The notes below the pieces were generated by a model. It was given only the letters and a program-made list of their open reading frames with translations. It was not told the origin of the DNA and did not search any database. Shown one piece after another: positions 9,947 to 17,884 of a stretch of DNA of 64,000 bases. Numbering within the stretch: position 1 is the stretch's first letter; each line of letters opens with the position of its first letter. Source of the stretch: Gammaproteobacteria bacterium RIFCSPHIGHO2_12_FULL_63_22 (lineage in GTDB: Bacteria > Pseudomonadota > Gammaproteobacteria > Xanthomonadales > Xanthomonadaceae); contig MGYJ01000019.1 of NCBI GenBank assembly GCA_001801685.1, positions 1 through 64,000 of the forward strand, written 5' to 3'. The position numbers and the translations under genes are program-made.

Positions 9947-11317
9947 ATGACACACGTTCGCAAGCTCAGGCATGCCCTTCGGGAAAGGGTCTCGCGCCTC
10001 GTTTTTCCCTTGGTCCTGTGCCTGTCGGCTGGCCCGATTCTCGCAGCCGACCCGACGCTCACCGAGCAAGAACAGACCGCGATCGTGAACCGGCTCTCCG
10101 AACTGATCGCGCAGAACTATGCGAGGCCCGAACTCAGTGCAGGGATTGGCAAACAACTCCGTTCCTGGATGGAGGCCGGCGAGTTTCGCGACGCCCGCGA
10201 TCCGAACGACTTCGCCGGCGCGCTCAGCGCCAAGCTGGGCACGATCGACCGCCACTTCTTCGTGAGCTGGACCGCGCCGGGCGAAGTTCATCCCGTTGAT
10301 CCCATGCATGACTCCGACCCCAAGGCCCTCGCGGAGGTGATCGCCTGGGCAAGGCGGGACAACTTCGGCTTCAACAAGGTGCAGGTCCTGCCGGGAAATG
10401 TTGGCTACGTGGAGATCCAGACCTTCCACGACGCCTCCTACGCGGGCGACGCCGCAGTCGCCGCGATGAAGACCGTCTCCAATGCCGACGCGCTGATCTT
10501 CGATCTTCGCAACAACACCGGTGGCGAACCCTCGATGGTGCAGTTGCTGATCAGCTACCTGGTTCCGGCAACCCGGCCCGTCGAGCTCATGCGCATGATC
10601 CAGCGCAAAGGGGAAAGCAACGAAGTACGCCAGTCGTGGACTCTGCCCTACGTGCCTGGCCAGCGGATGCCGAAGGTCCCGGTGTTCGTGCTGACGTCCC
10701 GAAAGACCGGATCGGCGGCCGAAGCATTCGCCTACGACTTGCAGGCGATCGGCCGGGCACGGATCGTCGGCCAGGTAACCATCGGCGCGGCACTGCCGGT
10801 GGAAGAGTTCGAGATCGGCTCGGGCTTCTACGCGAATATTTCCAACAAGCGAACGGAGAACCCCATCACCGGCACGAACTGGCAGGACGTAGGCGTCAAG
10901 CCGGACGTCGAGCTTGGCCAGGGCAACGCTTTGCCGCATGCCCATCGCTTGGCCCTGCAGGCGTTGGCGAAACACGAAGCCGATCCACAACGGCAGAAGG
11001 AACTGTTGTGGGCCGAGGAGGAACTGTCAGCCGCCGAGCGGCCCCTGACGATGAAGCAGGCAGATGCCAAGGCCTATGTTGGCCGATTCGGCGACCGCAG
11101 GATCTGGTGGGAACACGACGGGCTCTATTACCAGCGGGCGAGCCGCAGCCCCAAGCGGATGCAGATGGTATCGCCCGACACGTTTGTCCACGAGGAGGTA
11201 TCCGGCTTTCGCACCCGTTTCGCGCGCGATGACAAGGGCAGGATCGTCCGCCTTGTGGACGAGTGGATCGTGGGACACACCGAGGCGTTCGCCCGTTCCG
11301 CTTCAAGCGCCAACTAG
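9947..11317 (+). CDS. Exported S41 family peptidase-like protein (IRBP/tricorn-like branch)
   Basis: 456 residues with a signal peptide (hydrophobic LVFPLVLCLSAGPILA, residues 18-33). After an N-terminal helical domain, the core has DLRNNTGG at 186-193 and TSRKTGSAAE at 250-259 with predicted nucleophile Ser256. The residue 25 positions downstream, where CtpA-type enzymes have Lys, is Ala281, so the catalytic base must differ, as in the gene at 1021. The last 90 residues (AYVGRFGDRRIWWEHDGLYY) form a small beta-rich domain like those following serine hydrolases. A PhoD-type gene follows after 12 nt, suggesting one operon from 9947 to 14658. Confidence 0.82.
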   Translation: MTHVRKLRHALRERVSRLVFPLVLCLSAGPILAADPTLTEQEQTAIVNRLSELIAQNYARPELSAGIGKQLRSWMEAGEFRDARDPNDFAGALSAKLGTIDRHFFVSWTAPGEVHPVDPMHDSDPKALAEVIAWARRDNFGFNKVQVLPGNVGYVEIQTFHDASYAGDAAVAAMKTVSNADALIFDLRNNTGGEPSMVQLLISYLVPATRPVELMRMIQRKGESNEVRQSWTLPYVPGQRMPKVPVFVLTSRKTGSAAEAFAYDLQAIGRARIVGQVTIGAALPVEEFEIGSGFYANISNKRTENPITGTNWQDVGVKPDVELGQGNALPHAHRLALQALAKHEADPQRQKELLWAEEELSAAERPLTMKQADAKAYVGRFGDRRIWWEHDGLYYQRASRSPKRMQMVSPDTFVHEEVSGFRTRFARDDKGRIVRLVDEWIVGHTEAFARSASSAN

Positions 11318-11329
11318 ATCGGGTCCCGC

Positions 11330-12394
11330 ATGAACAGACGTGATTTCCTGACCACGGTGAACACCGCGCTGGCCGCCGCGTGGGTCCGGCCGGTCGCCGG
11401 CGCGTCGGCTGGCAAGCCGCTTCCATATCCACCGCCGATGCCGTCAGCCGCGCTGGACGCCAGCGTTTCGCTGACACGGATCGCACTGGGCTCGTGTTAC
11501 GTCCCGCAGTTCGAAAAGGCAGACGTGTGGAATTCCGTTTCTCGGCAGGACCCGCAGTTGTTCCTCTACATGGGGGACAACGTCTACCAGAGCGAAGAAA
11601 ACGGTAGGCCACAACTGCGGGAGTTGCGGGATGCCTACACCGCGCTCGCCGCAGATCGCCCATTTGCCGCGTTGCGGGCCCGGACGCCGATCATGGTGAC
11701 CTGGGACGACCACGACTACGGCATGAACAATGCCGGCGCCGAGTTCCCCGCCAGGCTCGAATCCGAGGCCTTGTTCAAGCATGTCTGGGCCGTGGCCCCC
11801 GGTAACGCACGCGCGGAACGCAGCGGCGTGTACTACCGGGAGCAAATCGGTCCGGAGGGACAATGCACGCAAGTCATCATGCTGGACACGCGCTATTTCC
11901 GCACTGCGCAGACCATGCTGGGCGACGAGCAGTGGCGGTGGTTGGAGCAAGTTCTCAGTGAGCCTGCAGACTTGCGCTTGCTCGTCTCGTCCATCCCGGT
12001 GTTGATGGAAGCCGCTGATGGCGAAGGCTGGAGGCGCTGGCCGAAGGAGCGCGAGCGACTGTTCAAGCTCATCGGCGAGAGCGGCACGGGGAACCTGGTC
12101 ATCCTGTCGGGCGACAGCCACTTCGGAGCCTACTATCGCAATGACGCGGCGGCGCCCTGGCCGCTGTACGAGCTGACCGCCAGTTCGCTCAATTTCCCGA
12201 TGCCGGAAAAAGCCTGGGCCGCGGCGCGCCAGCCTGATCCGGCACGGCTGGGCGAGCCCTATTTCCCCGCCAACTTCGGCATGGTTCTCGTCGACTGGGA
12301 GGCTCGGGAGGTTGCCCTGTGCTTGCAAGACGCAAGCGGCCAGCGTGTGCGCGGTGAAACTTTGGCGCTGCCGTTGTCGAAGCCGAAACCATGA
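11330..12394 (+). CDS. PhoD-like alkaline phosphatase D family metallophosphatase
   Basis: 354 residues. The N-terminus MNRRDFLTTVNTALAAAW resembles a Tat or Sec leader (RRDFL). Metal-site motifs run in family order: IALGSCY near 50, MGDNVYQ near 83, TWDDHDYGMN near 125, and LSGDSHFGAYY near 265. PhoD-family enzymes are Ca/Fe-dependent phosphodi- or monoesterases acting outside the cytoplasm. At 354 residues it is shorter than classical PhoD (about 550) and lacks an obvious N-terminal beta domain. It sits between an S41 peptidase (12 nt upstream) and a barrel protein downstream. The substrate cannot be read from the sequence. Confidence 0.85.
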   Translation: MNRRDFLTTVNTALAAAWVRPVAGASAGKPLPYPPPMPSAALDASVSLTRIALGSCYVPQFEKADVWNSVSRQDPQLFLYMGDNVYQSEENGRPQLRELRDAYTALAADRPFAALRARTPIMVTWDDHDYGMNNAGAEFPARLESEALFKHVWAVAPGNARAERSGVYYREQIGPEGQCTQVIMLDTRYFRTAQTMLGDEQWRWLEQVLSEPADLRLLVSSIPVLMEAADGEGWRRWPKERERLFKLIGESGTGNLVILSGDSHFGAYYRNDAAAPWPLYELTASSLNFPMPEKAWAAARQPDPARLGEPYFPANFGMVLVDWEAREVALCLQDASGQRVRGETLALPLSKPKP

Positions 12395-12432
12395 ACGCTC
12401 TCAGCTTCCTGGCACTTCAAGGGTGGTACTTC

Positions 12433-14658
12433 ATGTTCCGAACTTCGATGCGGGCCCTCGCCTGTGCCAGCCTGCTGGCCATGTCCAGCAATGTGTCGGC
12501 ACAAGCCACATCCACGCTGCCGCCTGGGCAATTGGAGATTCCACGCGTGGAGGGCGCCATAAGCCTGGACGGTGCGCTTGACGAACCGGTATGGCAGCAG
12601 GCGGCGCAGATCGACCTGGCCTATGAAGTCGACCCGGCAGACAACACCCTCGCGCCGGTGAAGACCACGGCCTACATCGCCTATGCCGAGGATGCGCTGC
12701 TCATCGGATTCCGCGCGGAAGATCCGGATCCTGGCAGGATCCGCGCGTTCCTGCGCGACCGCGATGCATTGTATGCGGACGACTACGTTGGCCTGTTGCT
12801 GGACACGTTCGACGATGGGCGTCGTGCGTACGAGTTCTTCGTCAATCCGCTTGGCATCCAGGCGGACCTGATACGCGAGGAGGCAACCGGCGACGAGGAC
12901 GATTCCTGGGACGGAATCTGGAGCAGCGCAGGCCGGATGCATGCGCACGGCTACGACGTCGAGATCCGGATCCCGTTCGCCACCCTGCGCTTCGCGGACA
13001 CTGCCCAGGCGCGTCGTTGGTCCGCGACCTTCCGTCGCGTCCGCCCGCGGGAATTCCGCGCGGAGTACTCGAGCAACCGCATGGAGCGCGGCGCGGCTTG
13101 CATGCAATGCACGTTCACCAAGCTGGACGGGTTCTCCGGCATCCGCCAAGGAAGCAACCTGGAGATCGCGCCGACGTTGGCTCTTGGACTTTCCCAGTCC
13201 CGCGCCGCGCCGCGCAGCCCCTGGCAGGACGGGGAAACAGCCGTCGAGGCAGGCGTTGACGTGAGCTGGGCGCCATCGCCCAACATGACGCTGAACGCCA
13301 CCGTCAATCCGGACTTCTCGCAGGTCGAATCCGACCAGTTGCAGCTCAATCTCAACGACAACTTCGCCCTCTTCTCCCAGGAAAAGCGCCCGTTCTTCCT
13401 GGAGGGGTCGGACTACTTCAACACCCAGTTCAACGTCCTGTATACCCGCCAGATTGCCGAGCCGGACTTCGGCCTGCGCGTGACCGGGCGCAGCGGGGTC
13501 CAGACCTATGGCGCGATCGTGGCGCGCGATGCCACCACGCTGGTGCTTGTTCCCGGTGTGCTCGGCTCCAGCTTCATCGAACTTTCGCAGACGGCTAATG
13601 TTGCCGTCGGCCGCTACCGCCATGACGTAAACGAGCATGCCAGCGTCGGCGTGATCGGAACCTTTCGCGCCGGCAACGAGTACGCCAACAATGTCGCCGG
13701 GGTGGATGCGCGTTGGCAGAGCGGCGTGCACACCGCGACAGCGCAGTTTCTGCATAGCCAGTCCGAATACCCGGACTCGGTCGTCGATGTCTATAGGACT
13801 GAACTCGGAGATGATGCAACTCCGGCCGGCAGCGCCTGGCGCGGCAACTACGGATTCTCGAGCCGTAACTGGAAGTTCGATGTGTCGCACACGAACATCG
13901 ATGCCGGCTTCCGGGCGGACCTGGGCTTCATGGGCCAGGTGGGCTACGACCAGACGATCGTCGGCGGCGGGTACTCCTGGTACCGCGATGGCAAGTCCAT
14001 AAACCGCGTAACCGTCTATGCCGACTGGGATATCACCTACCGCTTCGATGGCCAGTTGCTGGAGCGCGAACTGGAGTTCAGCGTCAGCTTCCAGGGACCC
14101 AAGCAGAGCCGATTCGGCTTCAGCCCGCGCACGCACGTCCGCTATTGGCAAGGGGCGATGTTCAACGAACACAACCTCAACCTGTTCGGCGTCTTCCGCC
14201 CGTTTGCCAATCTGCAGCTGGGCGTCAATATGAATTTTGGCCAGCAGCTCGACCTGGGCGCGGCCAAGACAGGGCGACGCGCGCAGCTCGGCTTCTGGGG
14301 AAGCGCCAATATCGGGCGTGGACTGAGCCTGGACTGGGACATCAGCAATCCGCGCCTGCGTCGCGAAGGCGGCGATGCCGTTGATGCCGTCGTTCTGAAT
14401 ACCGGGGGTAGCTGGCAACTGGATCCGCGACAACGCCTGCGCCTGACCCTACAGGGCAGCGAACTGCGTCGCTTCGACGAGCTTGCAGACCGGAACTATG
14501 CGGCGCAGCTGGTGTACTCGTACAAGATCAACCCGCGTACTGCGCTGTACGCAGGTGGCTCCTATGGCGCGATGCTGGATATCGACACGCAGGAGCTGTA
14601 CGGGAACAGCAGAAACGTCTTCCTCAAGCTCAGTTACGGCTGGCAGCCAGTGCTTTGA
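12433..14658 (+). CDS. DUF5916 outer-membrane protein with CBM9-like N-terminal domain
   Basis: 741 residues from ATG 12433, preferred for its AAGGGTGG ribosome site and signal peptide (MFRTSMRALACASLLAMSSN, cleavage near VSAQA); an ATG at 12391 overlaps the previous stop but delays the leader. The N-terminal 200 residues are a CBM9/DOMON-like sandwich (SLDGALDEPVWQQA, DDYVGLLLDTFDDGRRAYEF). The rest alternates amphipathic strands and includes FALFSQEKRPFFLEGSDYF, characteristic of DUF5916, ending in a beta-barrel-like strand. These proteins are thought to be outer-membrane barrels in carbohydrate or peptide utilisation loci; direct functional evidence is scarce. Confidence 0.82.
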   Translation: MFRTSMRALACASLLAMSSNVSAQATSTLPPGQLEIPRVEGAISLDGALDEPVWQQAAQIDLAYEVDPADNTLAPVKTTAYIAYAEDALLIGFRAEDPDPGRIRAFLRDRDALYADDYVGLLLDTFDDGRRAYEFFVNPLGIQADLIREEATGDEDDSWDGIWSSAGRMHAHGYDVEIRIPFATLRFADTAQARRWSATFRRVRPREFRAEYSSNRMERGAACMQCTFTKLDGFSGIRQGSNLEIAPTLALGLSQSRAAPRSPWQDGETAVEAGVDVSWAPSPNMTLNATVNPDFSQVESDQLQLNLNDNFALFSQEKRPFFLEGSDYFNTQFNVLYTRQIAEPDFGLRVTGRSGVQTYGAIVARDATTLVLVPGVLGSSFIELSQTANVAVGRYRHDVNEHASVGVIGTFRAGNEYANNVAGVDARWQSGVHTATAQFLHSQSEYPDSVVDVYRTELGDDATPAGSAWRGNYGFSSRNWKFDVSHTNIDAGFRADLGFMGQVGYDQTIVGGGYSWYRDGKSINRVTVYADWDITYRFDGQLLERELEFSVSFQGPKQSRFGFSPRTHVRYWQGAMFNEHNLNLFGVFRPFANLQLGVNMNFGQQLDLGAAKTGRRAQLGFWGSANIGRGLSLDWDISNPRLRREGGDAVDAVVLNTGGSWQLDPRQRLRLTLQGSELRRFDELADRNYAAQLVYSYKINPRTALYAGGSYGAMLDIDTQELYGNSRNVFLKLSYGWQPVL

Positions 14659-14685
14659 GCGCAACCGGCTTTCGGCCGGGGCTCA
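14656..14685. terminator. Shared hairpin between convergent genes, built on both stop codons
   Basis: TGAGC (14656-14660, starting with the plus-strand stop TGA) pairs with GCTCA (14681-14685, which contains the minus-strand stop). Inside, CCGGC (14665-14669) pairs with GCCGG (14675-14679) around a TTTCG loop. No T-run follows on either side, so it is at best a weak or Rho-assisted bidirectional end. Confidence 0.5.
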
Positions 14686-15231
14686 ATCGTCGCCTGCTGC
14701 ATCCGCCGGCAACAGGTCCTTTGGCAGCGGCGACGTCGGCGTTTCCACGATGCCGACGTTGGACACGATCCACCAGCGTTCGCCGTCGTTGAGCAACTGG
14801 AAATGGTTCAATCCCCGCATCAATGGCTTTTCGTCGCTGCGGCGCAGGCGTATTTCGAAACTGCTCATCACCGAGGCCATCAGGCCGTGCCGCTCCACGC
14901 GCGTGACCAGCGGGATCTCGTGGAAGCCGGTGGCCGCGTAGGCGGTTTCGGTCTGGGTGACCAGGTCTTCGCTGCCCATGCCGATGATGCCGCTGCCGAT
15001 CTTTGAGTCCATCGCCAATGACATGCGCGCACCCTCCAGAAAAAGCGCGCGGTAGCGATCCCAGTTGCGTTTTGCGCCGGCATCGGCGGAGATGGTTTCG
15101 TAAAGCGCCTGCACGATGGCCTCGGGGGATTCCCAGTCCGAGCGGGCTGCATGGGCGGTGCCGGCCAGGCCAAGCATGAGGCCGGCGGCCAGCAGGCGAC
15201 GGGTCACGATGCGATGGAACGTCAGGTTCAT
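14683..15231 (-). CDS. Exported SnoaL/NTF2-like protein
   Basis: 182 residues from ATG 15231, with GGGAG about 8 nt upstream; a GTG at 15237 overlaps the preceding stop as an alternative. It has a signal peptide (RRLLAAGLMLGLAGTAHA) followed by an alpha+beta cone fold of about 150 residues (AIVQALYETISADAG, RYRALFLEGARMSL, a late WWIVSNVGIVE strand), typical of SnoaL-like proteins. No catalytic residues stand out. It lies downstream of, and is probably translationally coupled to, the amidohydrolase gene. Likely a periplasmic ligand-binding or small catalytic partner. Confidence 0.7.
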   Translation of the reverse strand: MNLTFHRIVTRRLLAAGLMLGLAGTAHAARSDWESPEAIVQALYETISADAGAKRNWDRYRALFLEGARMSLAMDSKIGSGIIGMGSEDLVTQTETAYAATGFHEIPLVTRVERHGLMASVMSSFEIRLRRSDEKPLMRGLNHFQLLNDGERWWIVSNVGIVETPTSPLPKDLLPADAAGDD

Positions 15232-15233
15232 GG

Positions 15234-16670
15234 TCACTCTCCCTTGAGTCGGTTGATCGCCTCGGTGGCGAGCAGTTGGCCGTCGAGCACGACCGCGTGG
15301 ATGCCGCGCGTGCGTTGGATGTCGTCCAGCGGATTGGCATCGAGCACCACGAGGTCGGCCTCGAAACCGGGGGCGATGCGGCCCAGGCGATCACCGGCGC
15401 CCAGCGCCTGCGCGGCATTACGGGTTGCGGCCAACAGGATCCGCGATGGCGGCACGCCGGCATCGGCCAGCAGCTGCATTTCGCGATGCAGGCTGATGCC
15501 GGGCGCAATCCACGGGTTGCTCATGTCCGTGCCCACGGTCATCCGCGCATCGGTGGCGTAAAGCCGCGCTGCCATGCGCTGCACCTTCGGCCACACGGCG
15601 CGGGCGCGCTGGAAGTCCTCGGACTTCCAGCCGATGGCGAAGGTGAACCACCCGGTCCAGTTGGCCAGCAGGCGCGGATGGGCATAGCGACGTGCGTCGT
15701 CCTGGTACGGGTTTTCCTGGTCCTGGACGAAGGCGGCGTGGAAGGCGACAAGGGTGGCGTCGAACACTGGACGGTGCTTTTGGAAGGCAGCCACGAGCCG
15801 ATCGGCCTGGGGGCCGTCGGGATCGAAGTGTTCCCACCATTCGAAGAACGAGTAGGTACCCGCGCGCGCTTTGCCCTGCCAGGCAGCGCGCTGTTCCGGC
15901 GCCAACAGGTCGGGGCTCAACGGCATCATGTGGACGATGCCGTCCAGCCCCATCGCCAGCGCATCGGGCCACGCAATATTGTCCAGGTGCGCGACGGCGG
16001 GGCGGCCATGCCGATGCGCGGCGTCGATGCCTGCTTTCAACAACTCCGGAGACAAACCGGCGTAGAGCTTGATCCAGGCGGCCCCGGCCTCGACCTGTGC
16101 GTTCACCACCTGCTCAATCTCCCCGGGGCTGCGCGCCGCCGTGGCCAATCCAGGCAAATCGGCGTTGTTGATCACCGGGCCGGCGTCGAACGATTCCGGC
16201 CCGACCCATTCCGCCGCATCCAGGCGTGCCTTGTAGCGGGCGGCCGCTTGCAGGTCGCCGCCGGGGTTACGCAGCGTGGTGACGCCAAATGCGACCAGGC
16301 GCTTGGCGTTGTGTTCGGCGATGCCGTCGTCGGCCAACGCCTGCATGGTGGCCCGACCGCGCTCGCGCTTGATTTCCAAAGGGCCCAGGGTGAGGTGGGC
16401 GTGCATGTCGATCAGGCCCGGCATCACGTAGCGGCCCTGCAGATCCACTGCGCGGGCATTGCGCAAGCAGGCCTTGTCGCCCGCCTTGGCGATGCGGGTG
16501 AGTCGCTTGCCTTCCATCCGCACGCAGCGGGGCGCGCTGACGCGATTGTGTTCGGCCTCGACGATGTGCACGTTGTTGAGGGCCAGCGCGCCCTCGGTGG
16601 GCTGGGCGTTCGCAAGCGCGGGCAAAAATGCAGCCAGAAGCAGTGGCCATACAGGGTTGGAGCGTCGCAT
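15234..16670 (-). CDS. Exported amidohydrolase (imidazolonepropionase/prolidase-like)
   Basis: 478 residues with a signal peptide (VWPLLLAAFLPALANAQ). This is an amidohydrolase-superfamily TIM barrel: metal motif HAH at 90-92 in GLIDMHAHLTLG, the WIKLYAGL segment (possible carboxylated Lys), VAHLDN, and the late metal Asp in TVGTDMSNP, followed by the family C-terminal strand PGFEADLVVLDANPLDDI. That ending recurs almost exactly in the fusion at 19482-22103. Exported members include Xaa-Pro and other dipeptidases. It is transcribed from one arm of the divergent ECF promoter at 16705-16732, with the SnoaL-like gene overlapping its end. Confidence 0.87.
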   Translation of the reverse strand: MRRSNPVWPLLLAAFLPALANAQPTEGALALNNVHIVEAEHNRVSAPRCVRMEGKRLTRIAKAGDKACLRNARAVDLQGRYVMPGLIDMHAHLTLGPLEIKRERGRATMQALADDGIAEHNAKRLVAFGVTTLRNPGGDLQAAARYKARLDAAEWVGPESFDAGPVINNADLPGLATAARSPGEIEQVVNAQVEAGAAWIKLYAGLSPELLKAGIDAAHRHGRPAVAHLDNIAWPDALAMGLDGIVHMMPLSPDLLAPEQRAAWQGKARAGTYSFFEWWEHFDPDGPQADRLVAAFQKHRPVFDATLVAFHAAFVQDQENPYQDDARRYAHPRLLANWTGWFTFAIGWKSEDFQRARAVWPKVQRMAARLYATDARMTVGTDMSNPWIAPGISLHREMQLLADAGVPPSRILLAATRNAAQALGAGDRLGRIAPGFEADLVVLDANPLDDIQRTRGIHAVVLDGQLLATEAINRLKGE

Positions 16671-16704
16671 CGTCGATGCGTCCTTTTGAGTGGGTTCGCC
16701 TCCT

Positions 16705-16732
16705 TAGTCAGCAGTGCGGGGGGATTTCTTAC
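16705..16732 (-). promoter_or_regulatory. ECF-type promoter of the amidohydrolase operon
   Basis: On the minus strand GTAAGAAA (16725-16732) is followed by 15 nt and GACTA (16705-16709). The identical bipartite element, in both halves and in spacing, is repeated on the plus strand at 16757-16784 in front of the ECF sigma gene. It lies 35 nt upstream of the ATG at 16670. The -35/-10 assignment is inference from ECF promoter architecture. Confidence 0.65.
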
Positions 16733-16756
16733 GCAAAAAGAATATTCTCCCCCGGT

Positions 16757-16784
16757 GTAAGAAACGTTTCCCTGGCAGCGACTA
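16757..16784 (+). promoter_or_regulatory. Autoregulatory ECF-type promoter of the sigma/anti-sigma pair
   Basis: GTAAGAAA (16757-16764), 15 nt, then GACTA (16780-16784), mirroring the element at 16705-16732. The GTAAGAAA boxes are the inner elements of a large inverted arrangement centred near 16745. ECF sigma genes usually transcribe themselves, so the match with the neighbouring operon suggests a shared regulon. The ATG of the sigma gene lies 54 nt downstream. Confidence 0.65.
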
Positions 16785-16838
16785 GGGTTCACAGGCGGCC
16801 CTTTGGCCGGTCCCTTCCCCACCTATCCAGAACGCCGC

Positions 16839-17318
16839 ATGCATCCACTCTGGCCAAACGTCCAAGCCTTCCATCCGCAGCTCTGGCGCGCGGTGTGCGG
16901 CTATGAGCTCAATCCCGCCGTGCGCGAGGAGTTGCTGCAGGACGTGCTGCTGGCGATCTGGGAGAGCCTGCCGCGGCTTCGCGATCCGGCCTTGCTACTT
17001 CCCTTCGTGCTGCGCATCGCCCACAACCTGGGCGCCAGCCACGTGCGTTCTGAAACACGCATGCCCCTGCCAGTGCCGTTTGACGAGAATTTGCACGACG
17101 TAGCGGACTCCGGTGGCGGCAGTGCACACACGCAGTGGCTGTTCGAGGCGATGACAACGCTTCCTCTCAACCTCCGGCAGGCGCTGATGCTGCAATTGGA
17201 GGGTTTCGACTACCAGGAAATCGCCGACATGCTGGGAATCAGCGCCGAGAACGTGGGCGTACGCCTGCATCGCGCCCGCCAACGCCTGAAGGCGCTGTCC
17301 ACGCAGGAGAACACCTGA
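16839..17318 (+). CDS. ECF-type RNA polymerase sigma factor
   Basis: 159 residues from ATG 16839. Sigma region 2 is visible at about 20-75 (REELLQDVLLAIWESLPRLR, then FVLRIAHNLGASHVRSE), and region 4 at about 110-150 (LPLNLRQALMLQLEGFDYQE, IADMLGISAENVGVRLHRAR). There is no region 1 or 3, as expected of the ECF class. The stop overlaps the start of the next gene (TGATG), which encodes a membrane protein likely to hold the factor inactive. Its probable targets are its own promoter and the divergent amidohydrolase operon. The inducing signal is unknown. Confidence 0.88.
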   Translation: MHPLWPNVQAFHPQLWRAVCGYELNPAVREELLQDVLLAIWESLPRLRDPALLLPFVLRIAHNLGASHVRSETRMPLPVPFDENLHDVADSGGGSAHTQWLFEAMTTLPLNLRQALMLQLEGFDYQEIADMLGISAENVGVRLHRARQRLKALSTQENT

Positions 17319-17884
17319 TGAAATTCGACGAGCTGCTGAAAGAAGCATGGCTGGCCGAGAGCCGCCCACCCTCGCCGCCTCAGGACCTTACACGTCGCGC
17401 ACGACGGCAGCAGTACGGTCATCGCCTGCAGCGTGCCGCGGAAGTGGCATTGACCCTGGTGGCGGTGCTGCTCTTCGGCCAGGCGCTGGTCAGCGAACGC
17501 ATCGATCCTTCGCATTGGTTGCTGATGCCGTTCTTCGTGGTGTTCCTGCCCATCGCCTGGGCCATCGTGCTGCGCGCGCCGCGACGACATCTGCGGGACG
17601 CCAGCGAGCGGGCCAGCACCTACGCCAGGCTGAGGTTGTCGCAGCTACGCACGGGACTGCGCGACCTCTGGCTTGCGCGCGCAACCGCGTGGGCGCTGCT
17701 CGCCTATGCGTTGGCCGCCAACGTCGTGGCGTGGCTGCTGGCCGGCCCGGACTGGCACAACGCGGGACTGTTCCTGCTGGCATCCGCCGTTGTGTGGTTC
17801 GGCGCCACGCTATGGCTGAGCGGCAGGCTGCGTCGCCAATGGCTGCGGGAATACCGCGCGGTGCGACGCCTGGTCAGTGGATGA
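17318..17884 (+). CDS. Membrane protein, probable anti-sigma factor
   Basis: 188 residues from ATG 17318, with AGGAG upstream and overlapping the sigma gene stop. A cytoplasmic N-terminal stretch of about 45 residues (KFDELLKEAWLAESRPPSPP) precedes four hydrophobic segments: near 46-66, 70-88, 125-145 and 150-167. The C-terminus is basic. No zinc-binding HxxxCxxC motif is visible. The anti-sigma role rests on position and overlap with the ECF gene, not on recognised sequence. Its last 75 bp overlap the 3' end of the convergent peptidase gene. Confidence 0.6.
   Translation: MKFDELLKEAWLAESRPPSPPQDLTRRARRQQYGHRLQRAAEVALTLVAVLLFGQALVSERIDPSHWLLMPFFVVFLPIAWAIVLRAPRRHLRDASERASTYARLRLSQLRTGLRDLWLARATAWALLAYALAANVVAWLLAGPDWHNAGLFLLASAVVWFGATLWLSGRLRRQWLREYRAVRRLVSG

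Noticed and set aside
12259-14433. 724-residue open frame antisense to the DUF5916 gene
   Set aside because: Low-complexity composition typical of a shadow frame in GC-rich coding DNA; the plus-strand gene has a leader, a recognised family and a good ribosome site.
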